A stretch of 32,478 bases of DNA from Clostridiales bacterium DTU087 (GTDB lineage Bacteria > Bacillota > Limnochordia > DTU087), in contig LFTN01000038.1 of the NCBI GenBank assembly GCA_001513495.1, positions 1 to 32,478 on the forward strand, written 5' to 3'. The position numbers and the translations under genes are program-made. Positions 1-8,575 of this stretch are shown here, in pieces. The first letter of the stretch is position 1, and every line of letters begins with the position of its first letter. The notes under the pieces were generated by a model. That model ran no database searches. It had not been told where the DNA came from and saw only the letters and a list, made by a program, of their open reading frames with translations.

Positions 1-1958
1 AAGCCAGCCTCAGGCAGTGAAGACGGCAGGCCTCCCCCGTCAATGAGCAGGTGTCTGCCCGACGGCGTGCTGATCAAAACAGCATCTCCCTGCCCAACAT
101 CTAGAAAGGTGATTTCCAAGGGCCGCCAGAGTGGCGCCAGCAGGGGCATATAGAACATCCACAGCCCTGCCAGCAGTCCGGCCAAAATCAGCCGCCTGCG
201 GATCTTCCCCCACTCTGCCCCTGGGAGGCCCAGCCGCCGATAGACTGCTGCCTCCTTCAGGTAGAGGGCCAGTGCTGTCAAGGCAAGATAGTAACCTGCC
301 CAAAGGATCACCGGCCCGGCAGCAGTGTAGACCACTGCCCAGCTCCAAGTGCTGCACAGGCAGAGCAGCTCATCGAGCAGCGTCAAAAGCACTCGCAGGA
401 TTGGGGCCAGCCAGAATTGCACGGGAAAGGCTAAGCCGGCTAGACTGCCGAGCAGAGCCAGAGGGACAATCAATCCCACTGCCGGCACGGCGGCCAGCCC
501 CAGCAGCGGCCCCAGCAGGGGGAGTTCTTGGAAGTAGCAGCTCAAGAGCGGCAGGATGGCCAGCTGGGCGCTAGCCGAGATCACCATGGGAGCCGCAGCT
601 TTGGCAGCTGTCCTTGCCAGAGGGCCTCCCGCCGCTCCTTTGGGAAGGAGCCAGGCCTCCAATGGCTGTGCCAGCACCAAGATTCCCAGCAACGCGCCGT
701 AGGAAAGCTGGAAACTGATGTCAAAGATGAGGCTGGGGTTCCCCATAAGCTGCAACACAGCTGCCCAGGCGGCAGCTGCCAGCCGATCATGCTTTCTGTT
801 CAAAGCTGCGGCGATAAGGTACAAGCTCAAGGCGGCAGCTGCCCTTACCACCGGCGGGCCAGCTCCTGCAATCAGGGCATACCCCCAGGCAGCCATCATG
901 CCAACTAAGGGCTTAACCACTTGGCCTCCCGGGAGAGACCTTCCTAGATACCATACCCATCCCGTCACAAACCCCACATGGAGCCCGGAAACCGAGAGCA
1001 GATGGGCTTGTCCCGTCCGCCGGAAAGCTCGTTCTAGATCCTCATCTAATCCAGTATCATCACCAAAGGCCATTGCCGCCACAAGCCCCTGGTATCTCGG
1101 GGGCAAACGGCCGTCCCAAACACCGACCAAACGCTGCCGCAGGCTATCCGCTCCTTGGGCCAGCCGGAGCCGGACTGCTGAAATCCAAGATAAGGGGCCT
1201 GGGGGCAGCACTGTCAGAACCAGAGGATGGTCAGATTCAAGGAGCTGAACGGCTTCAGCCCCTTCCGCAAAGGCAGTCAGGCTGATCCCCCGCCGATAAA
1301 GGTAAGCGGCATAATCAAACTGGCCGGGGTTGCTGGCCCGCCGGGGTCGGCTAAACTTGGCCTTCGCCAAGATGACACTCCCCGGCTTTACTTCCTCCCA
1401 TGCTCCGCCTTCCGCCGCTTGAGTAAGAACCGCCCTGCCCCGGAGAAGCCGCACCCCCTCCGGCCGCACGATTCCCCTGATCTCCACTGTCACCCGCCGC
1501 TGAAAAGGGTGATTATAAGAGACTCCTATCACCTGGGCAACGACTTCAGCCGGGCCTTCGACTTCTGTCAGACTGGATAGTCCCCTATCTACGGTATGCC
1601 AATAGGAGCTGAAACTAGCCGCTCCTGCCAGCCCGCAGAGGATGATCAGGGCAGCCTGCCGGAGCCTGCTGCCGCCCAGCAACAGTCTGAGGCAGGATGT
1701 TCCCCACCACAGGGCAGCTGCCAGCCAGGTAAGGTAGGGAGGCAAGGCAAGTTTCTCAGCCACGATGATCCCGGCCGCCAGCCACAGGGCCAGCCTGGCA
1801 GCTGTAGAGGTGCCCAGCCAGCAGGCTGCACCCCGGTTCAGCCAATTGATGGAGATGGCAATAAGCCGCCTCACGCTCCCCACCAACCGATGATATGAAA
1901 AAGAGCGTGTCCCCCGAACCTCACCCCTCCAAAGCTGCCGGGTGCTACCGTGCACCAT
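1..1958 (-). CDS. comEC: ComEC/Rec2 DNA-uptake channel protein (3' end cut by window edge)
   Basis: ComEC forms the inner-membrane channel that carries single-stranded DNA into the cell during transformation. About 652 codons are open to the left edge, and the C-terminal part is missing. Visible in order are a hydrophobic N-terminus (about residues 45-85), a soluble DUF4131-like segment (about 85-230), the competence-domain signature SVSGLHVGF near residue 322, a long stretch of membrane segments (about 320-590), and the start of the metallo-beta-lactamase-like domain (FLDVGQGDAVLI near 619, then LLIDGGG). The start is uncertain. ATG at 1958 lies inside the comEA 3' end and gives a 14-nt overlap; TTG 1886, GTG 1883 and GTG 1874 are in-frame alternatives nearer the first membrane segment, none with a strong ribosome site. 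In Bacillus comEB lies between comEA and comEC; it is absent here. Confidence 0.93.
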   Translation of the reverse strand, partial: MVHGSTRQLWRGEVRGTRSFSYHRLVGSVRRLIAISINWLNRGAACWLGTSTAARLALWLAAGIIVAEKLALPPYLTWLAAALWWGTSCLRLLLGGSRLRQAALIILCGLAGAASFSSYWHTVDRGLSSLTEVEGPAEVVAQVIGVSYNHPFQRRVTVEIRGIVRPEGVRLLRGRAVLTQAAEGGAWEEVKPGSVILAKAKFSRPRRASNPGQFDYAAYLYRRGISLTAFAEGAEAVQLLESDHPLVLTVLPPGPLSWISAVRLRLAQGADSLRQRLVGVWDGRLPPRYQGLVAAMAFGDDTGLDEDLERAFRRTGQAHLLSVSGLHVGFVTGWVWYLGRSLPGGQVVKPLVGMMAAWGYALIAGAGPPVVRAAAALSLYLIAAALNRKHDRLAAAAWAAVLQLMGNPSLIFDISFQLSYGALLGILVLAQPLEAWLLPKGAAGGPLARTAAKAAAPMVISASAQLAILPLLSCYFQELPLLGPLLGLAAVPAVGLIVPLALLGSLAGLAFPVQFWLAPILRVLLTLLDELLCLCSTWSWAVVYTAAGPVILWAGYYLALTALALYLKEAAVYRRLGLPGAEWGKIRRRLILAGLLAGLWMFYMPLLAPLWRPLEITFLDVGQGDAVLISTPSGRHLLIDGGGLPSSLPEAG

Positions 1959-2469
1959 CAGCCCCCCCGGCTGCTGTCACCAAGGGGCGGAGCCGCTCCA
2001 GGACCTTGGGCCCAATGCCCTTGACTTCTACCAGCTGCTCTACATCGATGAAGGGGCCATATTGTCTGCGGTATTCGATAATCCTGCCGGCCAAGACCGG
2101 GCCAATCCCCGGCAGCGACTGCAGCTCCTCAGCAGAGGCTGTATTGATGTTAACCCTGTGATTGACTGGTTCAGCTGCCGCATCGGCCCACGGGCTTTGC
2201 ATCTCCTGCCCCGGTGCAGCTTCACCGTTACGGGGCATGCCGCTTTCCCCCTGTAGGTCCTGCTCACCCCTGAAAGGCCCGCTCACTTCCCCATCGGGCT
2301 TCTCTGCCTTGTGCCCCTTCTCACCATACTCCTCAGCCCAAAGGACAGGATCTACCTCCACCACCAATTCATCGGGACTGTACCAGAGGCGAAAGCCGCT
2401 GCCCATGATAATCAAGCAGGTCAGCACCAAGATAACGATCTGTTCCGTTCGCTTCAGCTTACTTGTCAT
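1945..2469 (-). CDS. comEA: ComEA-type DNA-binding competence protein
   Basis: This is the membrane-anchored receptor that binds incoming double-stranded DNA and passes it to ComEC. The 174-residue product has one N-terminal membrane segment (about residues 8-27), a polar, proline- and glycine-rich linker (about 35-103), and a C-terminal tandem helix-hairpin-helix domain with VNINTASAEELQSLPGIGP followed by KGIGPKVLERL. The linker is short and shows no recognisable SLBB/oligomerisation domain such as Bacillus-type ComEA carries between anchor and HhH, so this is a minimal version. ATG at 2469 is preceded by GGAGGG with 10-nt spacing. The stop lies within the longest comEC frame, suggesting translational coupling. 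The leuS terminator upstream implies its own promoter in 2470-2595, but I found no convincing sigma-A site there. Confidence 0.93.
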   Translation of the reverse strand: MTSKLKRTEQIVILVLTCLIIMGSGFRLWYSPDELVVEVDPVLWAEEYGEKGHKAEKPDGEVSGPFRGEQDLQGESGMPRNGEAAPGQEMQSPWADAAAEPVNHRVNINTASAEELQSLPGIGPVLAGRIIEYRRQYGPFIDVEQLVEVKGIGPKVLERLRPLVTAAGGADGAR

Positions 2470-2793
2470 TGGTGTTATGCCCTCCTTAACTATGCTTATC
2501 CAGTAGTTTATGTATATTTAACTTAGCCTTCTTGGCGCTTTTTCCTGCTAAGCTATTCCCCCAAGAGCCTGCCCTGATTGACAGTCTCGCCACAGAAAAA
2601 GAGCCGTCACCATTGACGGCTCCTAGACTTCTGCCCTGACTTCTGGCCTAGATTTCTGCCTTTGACGGATGCCTCACCCGGACCGTGGCAGATCCCCAGT
2701 GCACTGCATCATATGCAGCGCCTCAGGCAGGAGGTAGGCAAAGCAACAAATGACTTGCACAAGCTCTGACCTACACCGGCCCACCTGCCTGAC
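2470..2793. other. Intergenic region between leuS and comEA
   Basis: This 324-bp stretch holds no supported gene. Reading the minus strand it contains about 170 nt of leuS 3' untranslated sequence, three imperfect 12-13-nt direct repeats (GACTTCTGCCCT-like units at 2626-2637, 2638-2650 and 2651-2663), the leuS terminator (2596-2622), and an AT-rich segment just upstream of the comEA ribosome site (2470-2530). A plus-strand frame starting at 2750 runs into leuS antisense and has no family resemblance. Confidence 0.6.
2596..2622 (-). terminator. Rho-independent terminator after leuS
   Basis: On the minus strand a perfect 9-bp stem (GAGCCGTCA pairing with TGACGGCTC) with a 4-nt loop is followed at once by TTTTT. 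It lies about 170 nt after the leuS stop and separates leuS transcription from comEA. Confidence 0.88.
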
Positions 2794-5271
2794 TCACTTG
2801 ACAACGATATTAACCAGTTTGCCCGGCACCACGATGGTCTTCACAATTTCCTTCCCTGCAGTATACTCCTGCACCCGGGCCTGGGCAAACACGGCTTCCT
2901 TCACTTCCTCAGTGCCGCTGTCTGCCGGCACCGTCACTCTGTCCCTCACCTTGCCGTTGATCTGCACAACAATGGTGGCCTCATCTGCCTGGGTTGCTGC
3001 CTCATCGTATGCAGGCCAAGACTGGACATGGATACTCTCATCATACCCCAGCCGGTGCCAGAGCTCCTCGGTTACATGGGGGGTAAAGGGAGCCAGCACC
3101 AGCAGCAAGAGCTCCACAGCCTCCCGCACAACGCCGAGGTCTTGCTCATCTAAGGGTGTATCCTTGTAGTGATACATGCCGTTAACCATTTCCATGACGG
3201 CACTGATAGCGGTATTCAGGCTGAATCGCTCTGCAACATCCTTAGTGACCTTCTTTACACCGGCATGCACAATCCTTCGCAATTCCCGCTCCCTGGGGCC
3301 AAGGCTGCCTCCCACTTCCGGCGACACATCCTTAATCAAATCCAGATACTCCACCACCAGGCGCCAGACCCTGTTGATAAACCGGTAGGATCCTTCAATC
3401 CCCTCATCGCTCCACTCCAGGTCCTTATCCGGCGGTGCAGCAAACAGGATAAACAAGCGGGCAGTGTCTGCTCCATACTGGTTGACAATGGTATCAGGGT
3501 CAACTACATTCCCCTTCGACTTGGACATTTTGGCTCCATGCTGGAGCACCATCCCCTGGGCCAGGAGATTCTCAAAGGGGATGTCGTGGCTGGCCAGGCC
3601 TAGATCCGACAAGACCATCTGGATAAATCGGGAGTACATCAGGTGGAGTATTGCGTGCTCTACCCCGCCGATATACTGATCCACCGGCATCCACGCATCT
3701 GCCTTCTCTTTGGCGAATGGCAGCTGATCATTGTGGGGATCGGTATAGCGGAGGAAATACCAGGAAGAGTCGATGAATGTATCCATGGTGTCGGTTTCCC
3801 GCCGCGCGGCTCCTCCACACTGGGGGCACGATGTCTGGACAAACTCCTCACAATGAATCAGAGGCGATTCGCCTGTCGGCTTAAAAGCCACATCGGTGGG
3901 CAGCATTACCGGCAGGTCTTCCTCCGGCACAGGCACTATCCCGCACTGGGGGCAGTAGACGATGGGGATTGGTGTTCCCCAGTAGCGCTGCCTAGAGATC
4001 AGCCAGTCCCGCAGACGGTAGTTGACCTTATGGCCGCCCCGGCCTATGGCTTCCAAGTGTTTAGTAATCTTCTCGACTGCCTCCTGGCTGGAAAGGCCGG
4101 AAAAATCACCGGAGTTGATCAACACACCTTCATCTACGTATGCTTCAGCTGGTTCCCCTCCCGCTTCCTTGCCCGGCGGGGCAACAACTTCCCGGATGGG
4201 CAGGCAGTACTTCTTGGCAAAGGCAAAGTCCCGGGTATCGTGGGCCGGTACTCCCATAACTGCACCGGTACCGTAGCTGCCCACAACGTAGTTGCCGATA
4301 AGGATGGGAACCCGTTCGCCATTTAGAGGATTGACGGCATACCGCCCGGTGAGGATGCCCTTCTTCTCCGTATCTTCAGCAGTCCGCATCAGCTCATCTT
4401 GGGCCATTACTTCCTTGAGGAAAGCCCTGATCTCGTCCTCATTCTCCTGGCCGGCAATCAGCTTGTCCACCAAGGGGTGCTCTGGGGCAACGACCACATA
4501 GGTTACACCAAAGACAGTATCTGCACGGGTGGTGAAAACCGGCAGTTCTTCATCGAAGCCCTCGACGGCAAAACGGATCTCTGTCCCTTCGCTGCGGCCG
4601 ATCCAGTTGACCTGCATGCTCTTAACCTTCTCCGGCCAGCCCTCCAACTTCTCCAAGCCGTCCAACAGCCGATCGGCGTAATCAGTGATCCGGAAAAACC
4701 ACTGCTCTAACTTGGCCTTCTCTACCTTCGAATCGCAGCGTTCGCACAGGCCCCCCACCACCTGTTCATTGGCCAGTACCGTGGCACAAGAGGGGCACCA
4801 GTTGACCGGAGCTGCCTTCCGGTAGGCCAGCCCATTCTTGTAGAGGAGCAAGAACAGCCACTGGGTCCATTTATAGTAATCGGGTTCGCAGGTAGTGACC
4901 TCCCGATTCCAATCGTAGCTAAAGCCCAATCGTTTCAGTTCCTGACGCATATGGCTGATATTTGCCTCGGTCCACCGGTGTGGGTGGATATTGTGCTGAA
5001 TGGCGGCATTCTCAGCCGGCAGGCCAAAGGCATCCCAGCCCATAGGGTGCAGCACTTGAAAGCCCTGCATCCGCTTAAACCTAGCGATCACATCACCGAT
5101 GGAATAGACCCGGACATGGCCCATGTGCAGGCGTCCCGATGGATAGGGAAACATCTCCAGGCAGTAGTATCGGGGACGATGGGCAGCCTCTGCTTCTACA
5201 TACAGCTCCGTTTCATCCCAGTGCCTCTGCCATTTCTCTTCTATCTCATGAAAGTTGTATCTGTAACCCAT
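2794..5271 (-). CDS. leuS: Leucyl-tRNA synthetase
   Basis: This cytosolic class I synthetase charges tRNA-Leu with leucine. The 825-residue length is normal for bacterial LeuRS. Visible are the HIGH-type motif HMGH at residues 49-52, the CP1 editing domain (about 225-415) with TTRAD at 247-251 and HDTRD at 344-348, and KMSKS at 581-585, followed by the anticodon-binding and C-terminal domains. Paired cysteines CPSC (159-162) with CERC (176-179), and C440/C443 with C482/C485, look like metal-binding knuckles in the connecting insertions. ATG at 5271 follows GGGGG with 7-nt spacing. The gene is monocistronic: a T-box leader precedes it and a terminator follows, so it is controlled by uncharged tRNA-Leu independently of its neighbours. 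Confidence 0.98.
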   Translation of the reverse strand: MGYRYNFHEIEEKWQRHWDETELYVEAEAAHRPRYYCLEMFPYPSGRLHMGHVRVYSIGDVIARFKRMQGFQVLHPMGWDAFGLPAENAAIQHNIHPHRWTEANISHMRQELKRLGFSYDWNREVTTCEPDYYKWTQWLFLLLYKNGLAYRKAAPVNWCPSCATVLANEQVVGGLCERCDSKVEKAKLEQWFFRITDYADRLLDGLEKLEGWPEKVKSMQVNWIGRSEGTEIRFAVEGFDEELPVFTTRADTVFGVTYVVVAPEHPLVDKLIAGQENEDEIRAFLKEVMAQDELMRTAEDTEKKGILTGRYAVNPLNGERVPILIGNYVVGSYGTGAVMGVPAHDTRDFAFAKKYCLPIREVVAPPGKEAGGEPAEAYVDEGVLINSGDFSGLSSQEAVEKITKHLEAIGRGGHKVNYRLRDWLISRQRYWGTPIPIVYCPQCGIVPVPEEDLPVMLPTDVAFKPTGESPLIHCEEFVQTSCPQCGGAARRETDTMDTFIDSSWYFLRYTDPHNDQLPFAKEKADAWMPVDQYIGGVEHAILHLMYSRFIQMVLSDLGLASHDIPFENLLAQGMVLQHGAKMSKSKGNVVDPDTIVNQYGADTARLFILFAAPPDKDLEWSDEGIEGSYRFINRVWRLVVEYLDLIKDVSPEVGGSLGPRERELRRIVHAGVKKVTKDVAERFSLNTAISAVMEMVNGMYHYKDTPLDEQDLGVVREAVELLLLVLAPFTPHVTEELWHRLGYDESIHVQSWPAYDEAATQADEATIVVQINGKVRDRVTVPADSGTEEVKEAVFAQARVQEYTAGKEIVKTIVVPGKLVNIVVK

Positions 5272-5314
5272 GTAATTACCCCCATTCCTTGCTAGTCTGC
5301 TTCACAGTCCCATC

Positions 5315-5346
5315 AAAAAATCCCGCCCCCTAAGGGACGGGACTCT
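5315..5346 (-). terminator. Attenuator hairpin of the leuS T-box
   Basis: On the minus strand TCCCGTCCC pairs with GGGGGCGGGA around a short loop and runs into TTTTTT (5315-5320). It lies about 10 nt after the T-box sequence and about 45 nt before the leuS start, as expected for the terminator that competes with the tRNA-stabilised antiterminator. Confidence 0.92.
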
Positions 5347-5600
5347 ATCAGCAAACCCGCGTTACCACCCTTGTTGACAGCACCGGCAGAAACACGCCGC
5401 CTGCCCCTTACTAACCAATGCTGCCCTCTCTCAGCCTGATAACGTCGGCCAGCCGGAACCGGCTAATCCCCTTCACCGGTCCATCTCCGAGGCGAGTTTC
5501 GATGGGCTCTGGTACCGGTTTCCACCAATCCCGGCTCTCTAGCCCCAAGCAGCTCCACCTACTGCTCCTCTTCCCAGATGTTGCCTATAAACTGATTCAC
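5315..5600 (-). promoter_or_regulatory. Leucine T-box riboswitch controlling leuS
   Basis: The leader RNA senses uncharged tRNA-Leu and allows read-through when leucine charging is low. On the minus strand it shows the Stem I hallmarks in order: GAGGA with AGTA, AGAGAG, the GGTGGAAACCGG distal region, and the specifier region GAAACTCGCC with a CUC leucine codon at 5496-5494. Then come a stem III-like region, the T-box sequence AGGGTGGTAACGCGG (5357-5371), and a terminator hairpin. The specifier agrees with the downstream leuS. The right-hand boundary is set from the promoter at 5607-5635. Confidence 0.96.
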
Positions 5601-5606
5601 AAAGCC

Positions 5607-5635
5607 ATTATATGCAATGGTGCCGCAAAGGTCAA
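5607..5635 (-). promoter_or_regulatory. Sigma-A promoter of the leuS T-box transcript
   Basis: On the minus strand a -35 TTGACC (5635-5630) is separated by exactly 17 bp from a perfect -10 TATAAT (5612-5607). The predicted start is near 5600, just upstream of T-box Stem I. Confidence 0.88.
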
Positions 5636-5639
5636 CTCT

Positions 5640-5669
5640 GCATAATCCTCCCAAATCCCACTCATACTA
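5640..5669 (+). promoter_or_regulatory. Sigma-G/sigma-F-type forespore promoter of spoVA
   Basis: GCATA (5640-5644) and CATACTA (5663-5669) are separated by 18 bp. This matches the known Bacillus sigma-G pattern (GHATR, 18-bp spacer, CATWHTA) closely. The predicted start near 5676 gives a leader of about 33 nt before the spoVAC start. Forespore control fits the genes downstream. The element lies only 4 bp from the -35 box of the divergent leuS promoter. Confidence 0.82.
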
Positions 5670-5708
5670 TACCCGCTGGCGGATACAGCTAGAAGGAGGC
5701 CTTCGCCG

Positions 5709-6170
5709 GTGGACAAAGCTCAAAAAGACCAGCATACCCGATACCAGCAGATGGTGAAGGAGGCCACCCCTCAGCCCAATCGCTGGAAAAACGCAGCCAT
5801 GGCCTTCATTACCGGCGGCCTGATCTGCACCATCGGGCAGCTGCTGTACAACCTCTTTGAAATAATTGAACCATCCCGTTTAGAGACCACCGCTGTAACT
5901 CAAGCGGCAATGATCGCTTTAGGCGCCGTAGCCACAGGTTTGGGCTTCTATGACTGGCTGGCTGAGCGGGGCGGCATGGGTGCCGCCGTCCCTGTCACCG
6001 GCTTTTCCAACACCATCACCGCCGCCGCCATGGAATTCAAGCGGGAGGGATACATCCTGGGAATGGGGGCAAAGATGTTTGTCATCGCCGGGCCTGTGCT
6101 GGTTTACGGTATTCTCAGCGGCTTTGTCATCAGCCTATTGCGGGCGGTCTTGAGCGGCAGCTTGTTCTAG
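5709..6170 (+). CDS. spoVAC: Stage V sporulation protein AC (SpoVA channel subunit)
   Basis: SpoVAC is a polytopic subunit of the SpoVA channel in the spore inner membrane that moves calcium-dipicolinic acid into the developing spore and out at germination. The 153-residue product has a short hydrophilic N-terminus and several hydrophobic segments (about residues 27-48, 66-82 and 115-145). It carries the family motif PVTGFSNTITAAAMEFKREG around 97-116, which is echoed in spoVAEb. The GTG start at 5709 has AAGGAGG (5693-5699) at 9-nt spacing. It is the first gene of a three-gene plus-strand operon with a forespore-type promoter; this C-D-Eb set is the minimal arrangement known from many clostridia, without spoVAA, AB or AF. 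Confidence 0.97.
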   Translation: MDKAQKDQHTRYQQMVKEATPQPNRWKNAAMAFITGGLICTIGQLLYNLFEIIEPSRLETTAVTQAAMIALGAVATGLGFYDWLAERGGMGAAVPVTGFSNTITAAAMEFKREGYILGMGAKMFVIAGPVLVYGILSGFVISLLRAVLSGSLF

Positions 6171-6255
6171 CGGCGGGAAACTTCATGGTTGATTCGCGAT
6201 ATCGGCTCAAGATCATATAGCCCATACTGGGGGCCACCATGTGGGAGGGTACTGG

Positions 6256-7272
6256 ATGACATCAAAACGCCTGGGATTACAGACAGTCGTGTTCCAAGAA
6301 GCTCCCCGCATAATCGGCTGCTCTACTATAGCCGGCCCTAAGGAAGGCGACGGCAACCTCGGCCCCTATATCGATACACTGGTGGATGATCCTCTCATGG
6401 GTCAGCCCACCCCCGAGAAAGCCGAGCGGATGCTGCTGTACCAAGCATGTCAAGACGCCTTGGCCAAGGCCGCCCTCAAGGAAGATGACATGCAGTTTTT
6501 TATTGGAGGTGACCTGCTCAATCAGATCATTTCCTCCAGCTACTGCGCCCGGGATCTGGGCATACCGTTCTTGGGAATCTACGGCGCCTGTTCCAGTATA
6601 GTAGAAGGCTTAGGCCTAGGGGCTTTGATAGTCGACGGCGGTTATGCCGACTCAGTCTTGGCGGCCACCTCCAGCCACTATCAAACCAGTGAGCGCCAGT
6701 TTCGCTATCCCATCGAGCTCAACGTCCAGCACAAAAAGAGCAATCAATGGACTGTGACCGGGGCTGCCGCGGCAGTGCTAAGTAGAACTGGAGCCGGCCC
6801 TAGGATCACCATGGCCACCTTTGGCCGGGTATTGGATTACGGCATCAAGAGCCCCAACGACATGGGCGCCGCCATGGCACCTGCAGCCGCTGACACCTTG
6901 TGCCGCCACTTTGCAGATACCGGCACATCTCCCGGCGACTATGACCTGATTCTCACCGGCGACCTGGCTGCGGTGGGGCAGAAGCTCTTTGTGCAGCTCG
7001 TTAAGGAAGCGGATTACACCCTGGGTTCTAAACACATGGATGTCGGTGCCGTCATTTACAAACCGGAACAGCGGTCCGGTGCCGGCGGCAGCGGCTGCGT
7101 CTGCTCTGCCATCGGCATCTTAGGCTATGTAGTAAAGGAAATGCATAACGGCAGGTTTGACCGGGTCCTGGCCCTGGCAACAGGGGCCTTGTTCAGCCCG
7201 GTTTCCAACCAGCAGGGTGACAGTATTGCTGGAATTGCCCATGCCGTTGTCATCGAAGGAGGAAATTTGTAA
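6256..7272 (+). CDS. spoVAD: Stage V sporulation protein AD (DPA-binding SpoVA subunit)
   Basis: SpoVAD is the soluble, membrane-associated SpoVA component with a thiolase-like fold that binds dipicolinic acid. From ATG 6256 the product is 338 residues, the same length as the Bacillus protein. A GTG at 6241 would add five residues, but GGAGG at 6244-6248 sits 7 nt before the ATG and favours the shorter form. Visible are the thiolase-like IYGACSS segment with a cysteine near residue 112 and a glycine-rich AGGSGCVCSA segment late in the protein. The family is not considered an active thiolase. It lies between spoVAC (85-nt gap) and spoVAEb. Confidence 0.97.
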   Translation: MTSKRLGLQTVVFQEAPRIIGCSTIAGPKEGDGNLGPYIDTLVDDPLMGQPTPEKAERMLLYQACQDALAKAALKEDDMQFFIGGDLLNQIISSSYCARDLGIPFLGIYGACSSIVEGLGLGALIVDGGYADSVLAATSSHYQTSERQFRYPIELNVQHKKSNQWTVTGAAAAVLSRTGAGPRITMATFGRVLDYGIKSPNDMGAAMAPAAADTLCRHFADTGTSPGDYDLILTGDLAAVGQKLFVQLVKEADYTLGSKHMDVGAVIYKPEQRSGAGGSGCVCSAIGILGYVVKEMHNGRFDRVLALATGALFSPVSNQQGDSIAGIAHAVVIEGGNL

Positions 7273-7311
7273 AAAGGCAGCTTACAGCGGCTCTAGAAAG
7301 AAGGTCAGTTG

Positions 7312-7662
7312 GTGGACTATCTGACGGCGTTTCTCACAGGCGGAGCGATCTGCGCATTGGCCCAGATTATCTATGATAACACGAAACTCACACCTGCCCA
7401 CATCTTGGTCAGCTTCACCGCGGCCGGTGCCGTGTTGGGCGGGCTAGGCGTGTATCAGCGCTTTGCCGAATTTGCAGGGGCAGGTGCCATTATTCCAGTG
7501 AGCGGTTTTGGCAACTCCATCGTCATGGGGATGCTGAGTGAGCTGGAACGTCTGGGATGGGAGGGCCTGTTCACCGGGGCTTTTGAAATCACAGGCTTAG
7601 GCGTCACCACCGCCATCGTGTTCGGCAGCCTGATGGCCGTACTTTTTCGGCCCAAGGGTTAG
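7312..7662 (+). CDS. spoVAE: Stage V sporulation protein AE (SpoVAEb, SpoVA channel subunit)
   Basis: This is the third SpoVA subunit, a small membrane protein paralogous to SpoVAC: both have an N-terminal TGG(A/L)IC membrane segment and a central IPVSGFGNSI or VPVTGFSNTI motif. From GTG 7312 it is 116 residues, the usual SpoVAEb length; TTG 7309 is one codon upstream, and AAGG at 7301-7304 suits the GTG better. At least three hydrophobic segments are visible (about residues 5-22, 30-50 and 85-112). Its stop lies 16 bp from the stop of the convergent yqeM, with no hairpin or T-run between them. Confidence 0.95.
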   Translation: MDYLTAFLTGGAICALAQIIYDNTKLTPAHILVSFTAAGAVLGGLGVYQRFAEFAGAGAIIPVSGFGNSIVMGMLSELERLGWEGLFTGAFEITGLGVTTAIVFGSLMAVLFRPKG

Positions 7663-7678
7663 TTTCCCCAGAGCTGGC

Positions 7679-8533
7679 TTACCAAGGCTTGCGGCAGTGG
7701 AAAGTGATGCGCTGAGTGGCAGGCCCCGGAGCCGCCAGAGTCAGATCTGCATATTCACCTACAAGCTCTAGGCCGGCACCGGCAATCAACTCTCTCAGGG
7801 CCTCCGGTGGATACGCCCTTTCCACATGGCTTTCATACAGCCTTTCAAAGAGTACCGGCGCTTCCCCAGCCTTTGCTGGGCCCTTCTGATCTGCAGGCAC
7901 AAAAAACACAAGGTCCATATAGCACAACTGCGTGTCAGGCTGGTATTCATTCTCCCAAATGTAGGCAAAATGCCCTAGATCGGCGGCATAGGTATGATGC
8001 CCATAGACAGCTGCCAGTTTGTGGGCAGTGTTGACATCAAAGATCAAATGGCCCCCGGGCTTTAAGGCCCCTGCGGCTCCCTCTAAGGCCAGGGCCACAT
8101 CCTCTTCTGCCAACAGGTAGTTGAGGCTGTCACACAAGCTGATCACCAGATCGTAGGTGTAGGGCAGCTCCAGCTGCCGCATATCTTGGCAGATGAAGGT
8201 GACCTCAAGCCCTTTAGCCCGGGCCCGCTCCTCGGCGATGGCCAGCATCTCCGGGGAATGATCCACTGCCGTCACCGTCATGCCCCGCTGCTGCAGCCGG
8301 TAACTGAATTGACCGGTCCCACAGGCCAGATCCAATGCCCGCTTGCCTTGGGGCCAGCTGGAAAACCCTAGCGAGCCGCCGCTTTCATCTCCTGGCCTAC
8401 CTCCGGAGCCGGCATCACCCTCAACCCTTTCCACCAGGCTCAGGACATATTCACACCAGTAATCATAATCAACTTCATCCATCAGCTGATCATAGTACCT
8501 GGCCAGCACTTCATAAGCATCTGCCTTATTCAC
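7679..8533 (-). CDS. yqeM: YqeM-like class I SAM-dependent methyltransferase
   Basis: This is a predicted cytosolic methyltransferase; the substrate of the YqeM family is unknown to me. The SAM-binding motif ALDLACGTGQFS, the acidic residue of motif II in VTAVDHSPEML, and the later DLVISLCDSLNYLL segment identify the Rossmann-like fold. The N-terminus YEVLARYYDQLM matches YqeM proteins. GTG 8533 (284 residues) is preferred because it places the start a few residues before that motif and has AGAAAGGA upstream. TTG 8569, with AAGG 5 nt before it, is a real alternative giving 296 residues. A glycine- and serine-rich insert of about 25 residues precedes motif I. The position right after rsfS matches Bacillus yqeL-yqeM and suggests co-transcription. 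Confidence 0.85.
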   Translation of the reverse strand: MNKADAYEVLARYYDQLMDEVDYDYWCEYVLSLVERVEGDAGSGGRPGDESGGSLGFSSWPQGKRALDLACGTGQFSYRLQQRGMTVTAVDHSPEMLAIAEERARAKGLEVTFICQDMRQLELPYTYDLVISLCDSLNYLLAEEDVALALEGAAGALKPGGHLIFDVNTAHKLAAVYGHHTYAADLGHFAYIWENEYQPDTQLCYMDLVFFVPADQKGPAKAGEAPVLFERLYESHVERAYPPEALRELIAGAGLELVGEYADLTLAAPGPATQRITFHCRKPW

Positions 8534-8575
8534 AGGCTGGTTTTCCTTTCTCCACTCCGTGTTAGTCAAAATGCC

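Noticed and set aside
2750-3169. Plus-strand open frame with an upstream GGAGG, antisense to the leuS 3' end
   Set aside because: The spacing from GGAGG to ATG is too long, the protein is Ser/Thr-rich with no family features, and it lies opposite conserved LeuRS sequence.
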